From NCBI GenBank assembly GCA_017553815.1, contig JAFZJT010000277.1, positions 1-18,635 on the forward strand: a DNA stretch of 18,635 bases. Reading direction: 5' to 3'. Origin of the DNA: Clostridia bacterium (lineage in GTDB: Bacteria > Bacillota_A > Clostridia > Christensenellales > CAG-138). A program made the position numbers and the translations under genes. Shown here piece by piece: positions 13,143-18,635 of the stretch; position 1 is the stretch's first letter, and the number at the start of each line of letters is the position of its first letter. The notes beneath the pieces were generated by a model. It was not told the DNA's origin, did not search any database, and was given only the letters and a program-made list of their open reading frames with translations.

Positions 13143-13940
13143 TCAAAGCTTTCGCGGAACTATCGGGCAATCCCAATAGAGAAGCTTGCCGCCGTGTTCC
13201 TCCGCAATGCGGATGGCGTGAACCGTTACGGCATCCACGTCCCACTTTTTCATGGCGCATATACGGTGAACGACAACGCCGCAGGGCAGCTCGCCGTCCG
13301 AAACGTCCTTATATTCGCCGGTCGCAAAGCCCTCGTCGAGTGCCTTGGCGGCAAAGGCGGTGCAATCCGCTTCGGTGGGGAAGGCGAGCAGCAGATTGAG
13401 CCTGCGCGGGGTCTCGGAATCGCCGCTTTTAAAGAGCTCCTCGATGATCTCGCCGTTGCGTATCGTCTGCGTCTTGGCCTCGTCGGGATAGAGCACGGTG
13501 AAATAGCTCTCCCAATCGGGTTCGCTTCGCCCGCCGACCATGAACTCAAGCCCGTCCGCAGTCTTCTGCTCCGCACTAAGCGCCTTCATGCGCTCGTATT
13601 CGGCGGTGGAGGGAAGGTAGATATAGTATTGAAGCTCGTGCTCGGTCTCGATATAGCCCGCGGCGACCGCGTTCAGCTCCTTCACGCTTTTTTTTATGAA
13701 GGAGACGGCTTTTTTCAACACGGCGGGGGTGATGCGCGCTTCGGTATCGCTCGGGAACGCGCAGGAAACGAACGCGAGCACGGGATGCGAGCGCATCGGC
13801 GCGCGCGCGGAAAGATGCAGATCAACGCCGAACTCGGCCGCCTGACCGTCGAGCCGCCAATCATAGCGAAGCAGCTTGCCCTCGATCGCGTCCCCCGCGT
13901 CCGCCGCAGAGAACAAACGGGAAAACAGTTTTTTTGCCAT
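13143..13940 (-). CDS. DUF695-like / RraB-like two-domain protein
   Basis: A 265-residue soluble protein of unknown role. The N-terminal half (about 20-135: YDWRLDGQAAEFGVDLHLS, then PVLAFVSC) reads like DUF695. The C-terminal half (about 155-225: NLLLAFPTEADCTAFAAKAL) reads like the RraB fold, whose E. coli founder regulates RNase E; such fusions exist in the DUF695 family. Whether it touches an RNase here is unknown. The start is ATG 13938-13940: it follows GAGGGAGAG by 4 nt, while the in-frame ATG at 13962-13964 lacks a good site. It lies downstream of alaS on the same strand, but a terminator and repeat relic separate them, so it probably has its own promoter, which I could not locate. 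Confidence 0.65.
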   Translation of the reverse strand: MAKKLFSRLFSAADAGDAIEGKLLRYDWRLDGQAAEFGVDLHLSARAPMRSHPVLAFVSCAFPSDTEARITPAVLKKAVSFIKKSVKELNAVAAGYIETEHELQYYIYLPSTAEYERMKALSAEQKTADGLEFMVGGRSEPDWESYFTVLYPDEAKTQTIRNGEIIEELFKSGDSETPRRLNLLLAFPTEADCTAFAAKALDEGFATGEYKDVSDGELPCGVVVHRICAMKKWDVDAVTVHAIRIAEEHGGKLLYWDCPIVPRKL

Positions 13941-13999
13941 AATTCTCTCCCTCACATAATTCAATAGGTTGATCCACTGATTGATAAAGATAGCTAAAT

Positions 14000-14048
14000 T
14001 TGAAGAAATTCCTCCGGAATTTCAACCTCAACTATTCACTATTCACTA
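14000..14048. repeat. Relic of the composite repeat family (copy G)
   Basis: GAAGAAATTCC-TCC-GGAATTTC followed by AACCTCAA and CTATTCACTATTCACT. These are the same central palindrome and end module as in copies A and B, without arrays or the conserved-loop hairpin. It abuts the alaS terminator. Confidence 0.7.
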
Positions 14049-14085
14049 AACCGCGGGCGCTTCCCCAAAGGAATGCGCCCGCGGT
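14048..14085 (-). terminator. alaS terminator
   Basis: 11-bp stem ACCGCGGGCGC (14050-14060) / GCGCCCGCGGT (14075-14085) with extra TTCC/GGAA pairing in the loop. On the minus strand it is followed by only TTTAG. It starts 5 bp after the alaS stop codon. Confidence 0.7.
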
Positions 14086-14089
14086 AAAC

Positions 14090-15883
14090 TCATGCGTTGG
14101 GGATGAGGACAGCCTTTATCCTGCGCACGCCCGCGCTCGAGGCCTCCTCCTTCTTTATCTTGAAGGTGCCGAGCTCGCCGGTATTGCTTGCGTGCGGGCC
14201 GCCGCAGATCTCGCAGCTGTATTCGCCCATCGTGTAGACCTTTACGCGCTCGCCGTATTTGTCGCCGAAAAGACCGATCGCGCCTTTCTCGCGCGCTTCG
14301 GGAACGCTCATCTCCTCGCAGGTGATCGGCGCGTTCGCCGCGATCGCCTCGTTTACAAGCTTTTCAACCTCGGCGATCTCCTCGCTCGTCATCTTGCGCG
14401 GGAACGAGAAATCGAATCTGAGTCTCTCGGTGGTGATGTTCGAGCCCTTCTGCGCAACCTCGTCGCCAAGCACCTTGCGAAGCGCCGCCTGCATCAGATG
14501 CGTTGCTGTGTGAAGCTTCGCGGTCTCCTCGCTCGCGTCGGCAAGGCCGCCCTTGAACTTCTGCTCCGAGCCCGCCTTGGACTTCTGCTGATGCTCGGCG
14601 AATTTCTCGTGGAAGCCCGCAACATCAACCTTGAGGTCGTTTTCGCGCGCCATCTCCTCGGTGAATTCTATCGGGAAGCCGAAGGTGTCGAAGAGGCGGA
14701 AAGCATTGGTGCCGTCGATAACGCCGCTCTCGAATTTATTTTTGATGCGCTCGAATTCGCGCATACCGTTTGTAAGAGTGCGCTGGAACTTGAGCTCCTC
14801 GGTATCGAGCTCCTTTTTGATATGCTCCGCGTTTTCGGAGAGCTCCGGGTAGACCTCGCCGTAGTCAGCGATAACGGTCTCAGCAACCTTTGAAAGCGCG
14901 TTCTCGCCCATCTCAAGCTGCATCGCGTAGCGGAGGGCGCGGCGAATGAGCCTTCTTAAAATATAGCCCTGATCCACGTTGCTCGGAACAACGCCGCGGG
15001 GATCGCCGAGCATGAATGTTGCGGTGCGGATATGATCCGCGATGATGCGGAATGCCTTGACGGTTTCCGCGCCGTCCTTATAATTCTTGCCCGAAAGCTC
15101 CGCGATCTTCGCAAGGATATTCGTGAAAGCGTCGGTGTCGTAAACGCTCTCGGCGCCCTGAAGCGTGGCGACGGTGCGCTCAAGCCCCATGCCGGTGTCC
15201 ACGTTTTTCTTGGCGAGCTGGCTCATCTTTCCGTCCGGCGCTTTGTAGTACTGCATGAAAACGTTGTTCCAAATCTCAAGGTACTTGCCGCAGGAGCAGG
15301 AGGGGTCGCAGTGATCCGAGCAAGGCGCCTTACCGGTGTCGAAGAAGATCTCGGTGTCGGGTCCGCAGGGGCCGCTCGTGCCGGGGATCCACCAGTTGTG
15401 CTTCGCGTTCAGATAGAAGATATGCGAGGGATCCACGCCCATCTCGACCCAGCGGTCGTGGGAGAATTCATCTTTCGGCGCGTTCTCGTCGCCCTCGAAG
15501 CAGGAAAAATACAGCCTGTCCTTATCGATGCCGAGCCATTTTTCGTCGGTCAGAAACTCCCAGCTCCACGCGATCGACTCGCTCTTGAAATAATCGCCAA
15601 GCGACCAGTTGCCGAGCATCTCGAAGAAGGTGAGGTGGCTCGCGTCGCCCACCTCGTCGATATCGCCGGTGCGGACGCATTTTTGAACGTCGCAAAGCCT
15701 GGTTCCGGCGGGATGCTCCGCGCCCATGAGATAGGGCATCAGCGGGTGCATGCCCGCGGTGGTGAACAGAACCGAGGGGTCGTTTTCGGGGATCAGCGAA
15801 GCGGAGGGGATCACCGCGTGGCCGCGCTCGGAGAAGAACTGAAGAAAGAGCCTGCGAAGCTCGTACGTGTTGAGTTTTTTCAT
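14090..15883 (-). CDS. alaS: Alanine--tRNA ligase, short form lacking the C-terminal C-Ala domain
   Basis: A 597-residue cytosolic class II synthetase charging tRNA-Ala; canonical bacterial AlaRS is about 870. The catalytic core (about 1-240) has FTTAGMHPLMPYL, the NVQKC-like DVQKCVRTGDIDEVGD block, FFEMLGNWSLGDYF and GMGLER. A cysteine-rich insert C188-x3-C192-x3-C196-x-C198 lies within the core and may bind zinc. The tRNA-recognition middle region has NVDQGYILRRLIRRALR. The editing domain keeps its zinc ligands H458-x3-H462 (HTATH) and C560-x3-H564 (CGGPH) and ends in SSAGVRRIKAVLI. There the protein stops, so the oligomerisation and C-Ala domains are missing. A clean stop and adjacent terminator argue for a natural short form, known in some Clostridia and CPR bacteria. 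ATG 15881-15883 follows GAGGT about 11 nt upstream. No T-box leader was seen. Confidence 0.93.
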   Translation of the reverse strand: MKKLNTYELRRLFLQFFSERGHAVIPSASLIPENDPSVLFTTAGMHPLMPYLMGAEHPAGTRLCDVQKCVRTGDIDEVGDASHLTFFEMLGNWSLGDYFKSESIAWSWEFLTDEKWLGIDKDRLYFSCFEGDENAPKDEFSHDRWVEMGVDPSHIFYLNAKHNWWIPGTSGPCGPDTEIFFDTGKAPCSDHCDPSCSCGKYLEIWNNVFMQYYKAPDGKMSQLAKKNVDTGMGLERTVATLQGAESVYDTDAFTNILAKIAELSGKNYKDGAETVKAFRIIADHIRTATFMLGDPRGVVPSNVDQGYILRRLIRRALRYAMQLEMGENALSKVAETVIADYGEVYPELSENAEHIKKELDTEELKFQRTLTNGMREFERIKNKFESGVIDGTNAFRLFDTFGFPIEFTEEMARENDLKVDVAGFHEKFAEHQQKSKAGSEQKFKGGLADASEETAKLHTATHLMQAALRKVLGDEVAQKGSNITTERLRFDFSFPRKMTSEEIAEVEKLVNEAIAANAPITCEEMSVPEAREKGAIGLFGDKYGERVKVYTMGEYSCEICGGPHASNTGELGTFKIKKEEASSAGVRRIKAVLIPNA

Positions 15884-15954
15884 TGGAATATCTACCTCGC
15901 GTAGTTTTGGTCGGTTTGGCTTTTCTTTGCCTATCACCTATTTACCTATTTTAT

Positions 15955-15984
15955 ATTATAGTGCAAGCGGGCATGGATTGTCAA
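15955..15984 (-). promoter_or_regulatory. alaS promoter
   Basis: On the minus strand: perfect -35 TTGACA (15984-15979), 18-bp spacer, perfect -10 TATAAT (15960-15955). The leader to the start codon is only about 70 nt, too short for a T-box. Confidence 0.88.
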
Positions 15985-16036
15985 GGCGGATACGAAAAAA
16001 CATAATGCTCTCTCTGTGCATTCGCCAAGCAAGCTG

Positions 16037-16065
16037 TTTACTATCTCCGCGCGTCATGGTATAAT
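16037..16065 (+). promoter_or_regulatory. Upstream promoter of the merR-type gene
   Basis: -35 TTTACT (16037-16042), 17-bp spacer, extended -10 TGGTATAAT (TATAAT 16060-16065). Same layout as the promoters at 1321 and 7561. The region 15884-16215 otherwise holds only the divergent alaS promoter and the MerR-type promoter. Confidence 0.75.
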
Positions 16066-16160
16066 ATACAGGGCAAACGACCGTCCGCTTTGCTCCGATG
16101 CGCCGCTCGGCGCGGAAGAATTCGACGAAACAATATATTTTATTTTCCCCTGCGGAACGC

Positions 16161-16191
16161 TTGACCTTCCCCTTAACTGTAATGCTACACT
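16161..16191 (+). promoter_or_regulatory. MerR-type promoter/operator with 19-bp spacer
   Basis: -35 TTGACC (16161-16166) and -10 TACACT (16186-16191) lie 19 bp apart, the over-long spacer that MerR-family activators untwist. The left half-site ACCTTCCCCTTA is classical; the right half is degenerate. It probably mediates autoregulation of the gene starting at 16216. Confidence 0.7.
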
Positions 16192-16215
16192 TGCTCCATA
16201 AGGAGGTAAAAAGGT

Positions 16216-17028
16216 ATGAAAATAAAGGAGTTTGCGGAGCTTTGCTCGTGCCTGCCCAAGACGCTGCGCTTCTACGATGAAAAGGGGCTTTTGAAGCCCG
16301 CGCGCGTGGACGAGGCCTCGGGCTACCGCTATTACGACGAGGCGCAGGCACTTGATTTCGTTAAGATAAAGAATCTTCAGCGCGCCGGCTTTAAGCTTGA
16401 TCATATCAAGCAGCTCCTTTCGATGGATGAGCGGGAGGTGCGCGCGGCCTTTGAGCGAAAAATCAAGGAGACCGAGGCGAAGCTTGCCGAAATACGAAGC
16501 ATCCGCGATTCATACCGAAGCGAAATGGACGAGATCCTTGAAAAAATCGAAAAAAGCAGGCGCGGCGTCATCAATGAGCTGCGCAGATTCGATGCGGAAA
16601 CCGAGCTTGGCATCGATGCGGGCAGGTATGAACGGGTTATCGATGAGTTCAACAGCTTCGTGGACGAGATCGTTATACCCACCAACTGCGATTATGAGCG
16701 CCTTGTGGAGATCGACGAGGACACGGCAACGACCGAAAGCATCTTTGCGCTGATCGATAATCCGCGCTATGAGCATATTTTCGAGGCTCACGACTGGGAG
16801 CGGGCAGCGGAGTTCGTGGGCGATATCCCCTCTTTGGAGCCGAACGGCGTTTACGTTATGCCGATTGCGCTCAACAAGGAAAAGCTTGAGCACGCTATGG
16901 CGTTTTTGAACACGATGCATTCGCTCGTGGCGGGCGCGAACGCGGGTAAGGGCATCGACCTTACGGGCTGTGCGGACGGCTCTAAGGACGGAGCGAATCA
17001 TTTTTGGCTTCTGAAGCGGCTCGAATGA
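16216..17028 (+). CDS. MerR-family transcriptional regulator with uncharacterised C-terminal domain
   Basis: A 270-residue DNA-binding protein. The N-terminal MerR winged helix-turn-helix (residues 1-70) shows MKIKEFAELCSCLPKTLRFY, then GLLKPARVDEASGYRYY. The usual long dimerisation coiled coil follows (about 75-115: EREVRAAFERKIKETEAKLAEI). Residues about 120-270 are an effector region in the size range of GyrI-like/drug-sensing domains, but I do not recognise a specific ligand motif. It contains acidic clusters and ends in NHFWLLKRLE. ATG 16216 follows an ideal AAGGAGG (16200-16206). A 19-bp-spacer promoter sits immediately upstream, so it is probably an autoregulated, effector-dependent activator. 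No transporter or other obvious target gene is next to it; the following gene is 111 bp away and need not be co-regulated. Confidence 0.87.
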   Translation: MKIKEFAELCSCLPKTLRFYDEKGLLKPARVDEASGYRYYDEAQALDFVKIKNLQRAGFKLDHIKQLLSMDEREVRAAFERKIKETEAKLAEIRSIRDSYRSEMDEILEKIEKSRRGVINELRRFDAETELGIDAGRYERVIDEFNSFVDEIVIPTNCDYERLVEIDEDTATTESIFALIDNPRYEHIFEAHDWERAAEFVGDIPSLEPNGVYVMPIALNKEKLEHAMAFLNTMHSLVAGANAGKGIDLTGCADGSKDGANHFWLLKRLE

Positions 17029-17139
17029 GCCCTTCTCGGAACATCAATCGTGCTATATTGAATGCGGAGGGCCGCACATAGCTTGCCGGGAACAAAACCT
17101 ATAATAAAATAATAAGGAAGATTTACGGAGGAAAAGAGT

Positions 17140-18498
17140 ATGCAGCAGATCAAATGCCCCAAATGCGGCGAGGTTTTTCAGGTGGACGAGGCGGGCTATG
17201 CCGCGATAGTCAAGCAGGTTCGCGACAGCGAGTTTAAAAAGGAAGTCGAAAAGCAGGAGAAGGCGCTCAACGAGGCGAGGGAGAGCGCGGTCAAGCTCGC
17301 CGTGAGCGAAACCGAGACCAAGAAGGAGGGCGAGATCGCCGAGCTTAGGCAGAAACTCGCGGTTTTGACCGCCGAGCGCGAGGCCGAAAAAAAGCGCATA
17401 GCCGCCGAAGCCGAGGTTGAAAAGCAGCGCCTTGAGACCGAACGCGATGCGGAGAAGATGCGCATGAAGGCCGAGCAGGAGAAGCTTCTTGCCGAGAAGG
17501 AGCGCGAGATCGAGCGGCTGAACGATAAGCTTGAAGCGGAGCAGAAGGAATCCGAAACGCGCATCACTGCCGCTCTGCTTGAGAAGGAAAACGAGCTTAT
17601 GCAGCTTCAGAATCAGCTTGAGCTTGAGAAAAAGGAAAGTGCTCTAAAGGAAAAAAATATGCAGGAGCGGCACGCGCAGGAGCTTTCGAGCAAGGACGAG
17701 ATAATCGGCTATTATAAGGACCTAAAGGCGAAGCAGTCCACCAAGATGGTGGGCGAAACGCTCGAGCAGCATTGCGAAACGGAGTTCAACAAGCTTCGCG
17801 CCGTGGCGTTCCCCGGGGCGTACTTTGAGAAGGACAACGACTCCTCGGGCGGCACGAAGGGCGACTATATCTTCCGCGAAACGGCGGACGACGGCTCGGA
17901 GCTGCTTTCCATCATGTTTGAGATGAAAAACGAGCTCGACGAGACCGAAAAGAAGCATAAAAACGAGGATTTCTTCAAAAAGCTCGATAAGGACCGCCAC
18001 GAAAAGGGCTGTGAATACGCGGTGCTGGTGTCGCTGCTTGAAGCGGACAGCGAGCTTTACAACGCGGGCATCGTGGACGTTTCCCATAGGTTTGAGAAGA
18101 TGTACGTTATCCGCCCGCAGTTCTTCATTCCGATGATTTCCCTGCTCAGGAACGCCGCGAAGAACGCGCTCGCGTATAAGCAACAGCTCGCCGTTGCAAG
18201 GAGCCAGAGCGTGGACATAACGAATTTTGAAAACGAGATGAATTCCTTCAAGGAGAAATTCGGAAGGAATTACCGCCTTGCGAGCGAAAAGTTCCAAACC
18301 GCGATCGACGAGATCGACAAAACGATCGATCACCTTCAAAAGACCAAGGCCGCGCTGCTTTCAAGCGAGAATAATCTGAGGCTTGCAAACGATAAGGCGC
18401 AGGATCTTTCGATAAAGCGCCTCACCAAGAACAGCCCCACCATGCGGGAGAGGTTTGAGGCGCTGAATCGCGAGGAGTATGCGGATGAGAGCGAGTAA
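17140..18498 (+). CDS. DUF2130 coiled-coil protein with putative PD-(D/E)XK-like core
   Basis: A 452-residue soluble protein matching the DUF2130 family. It starts with a half zinc-ribbon CPKCG (residues 6-10; only one C-x2-C pair). A long charged coiled coil (about 30-195) rich in AEREAEKKR and EKLLAEKERE repeats follows. The conserved DUF2130 domain (about 196-445) contains GGTKGDYIFRE and MFEMKNE. Asp242 and the Glu261-x-Lys263 pair fit the spacing of a PD-(D/E)XK nuclease core. That catalytic reading is my inference; the family function is not established. ATG 17140 follows GGAGG (17127-17131) at 8 nt. Upstream there is an extended -10-like TGCTATATT (17051-17059) and a TATAAT (17100-17105), each without a good -35, so the promoter is uncertain. 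A strong terminator follows about 105 bp after the stop. Confidence 0.82.
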   Translation: MQQIKCPKCGEVFQVDEAGYAAIVKQVRDSEFKKEVEKQEKALNEARESAVKLAVSETETKKEGEIAELRQKLAVLTAEREAEKKRIAAEAEVEKQRLETERDAEKMRMKAEQEKLLAEKEREIERLNDKLEAEQKESETRITAALLEKENELMQLQNQLELEKKESALKEKNMQERHAQELSSKDEIIGYYKDLKAKQSTKMVGETLEQHCETEFNKLRAVAFPGAYFEKDNDSSGGTKGDYIFRETADDGSELLSIMFEMKNELDETEKKHKNEDFFKKLDKDRHEKGCEYAVLVSLLEADSELYNAGIVDVSHRFEKMYVIRPQFFIPMISLLRNAAKNALAYKQQLAVARSQSVDITNFENEMNSFKEKFGRNYRLASEKFQTAIDEIDKTIDHLQKTKAALLSSENNLRLANDKAQDLSIKRLTKNSPTMRERFEALNREEYADESE

Positions 18499-18602
18499 AG
18501 TTTGGGGAATAGCGGACGGTGTATAGCTGCGGATGAAGGATAAGCGCGGTATCGGCGATTTATTCAGAACTATTAGAACAAATATTGCGACACAACATAC
18601 AT

Positions 18603-18629
18603 ACCACCTTGCATTTGCAAGGTGGTTTT
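18603..18629 (+). terminator. Rho-independent terminator after the DUF2130 gene
   Basis: Perfect 10-bp stem ACCACCTTGC (18603-18612) / GCAAGGTGGT (18617-18626), loop ATTT, then TTT. The stretch 18499-18602 holds no gene or other recognised feature. Confidence 0.85.
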
Positions 18630-18635
18630 GCTACA

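Noticed and set aside
15884..16060. T-box leader before alaS
   Set aside because: The promoter leaves a leader of only about 70 nt, and no T-box core (GGTGGNACC-like) is present on the minus strand.

Overview
The window looks like a chromosomal segment of an anaerobic, moderately GC-rich Clostridia-type Bacillota, probably an uncultured gut lineage. This is an inference from gene content: a BMP-type nucleoside ABC transporter, a DUF1858 protein of the kind associated with hybrid-cluster protein, a short AlaRS, a DUF2130 protein, strong GGAGG ribosome binding sites and TATAAT promoters. No rRNA, tRNA, CRISPR array, transposase or phage gene was seen.

Layout. 329-1018 (-): a secreted Ig-like protein gene split by an in-frame TGA. 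1321-5545 (+): promoter, structured leader and three genes for a nucleoside ABC transporter (ATPase and two permeases). 6277-7236 (+): a lipoprotein of unknown function. 7561-9314 (+): promoter and pyrG (CTP synthase). 9884-10081 (+): a small DUF1858 redox-disulfide protein. 10367-12902 (+): a sigma-70 family factor overlapping a membrane protein with two tandem extracellular modules, a probable sigma/anti-sigma pair. 13143-15883 (-): a DUF695/RraB-like protein and a short alanyl-tRNA synthetase. 16037-17028 (+): a MerR-family regulator with a MerR-type 19-bp-spacer promoter. 17140-18498 (+): a DUF2130 coiled-coil protein with a putative nuclease-like core.

The most unusual content is between the genes. 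Nearly every gap in the first 10 kb, including those inside the transporter operon, holds a modular hairpin-rich element. It has directional arrays of tiny odd palindromes (3-4 nt loops) separated by a fixed ~7-nt word (AATGAAG, AATGATG or GTGAAAT on the left; the reverse complements GCATCAT or ATTTCAC on the right). These flank a TTGAGG...GAAATTCC-N3-GGAATTTC palindrome. Seven copies of a hairpin share an invariant 13-nt loop, GAAGTCAATCGAA, with two stem types that differ by compensating changes. pyrG is bracketed by two inverted copies of about 100 bp. I know no name for this family.

Functionally, the transporter and pyrG both serve nucleotide supply. Their promoters are near twins (TTTACT, 17-bp spacer, TGCTATAATGTA). 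The transporter leader can be folded into mutually exclusive structures that resemble an attenuator. The remaining genes are housekeeping or regulatory and show no obvious joint pathway.
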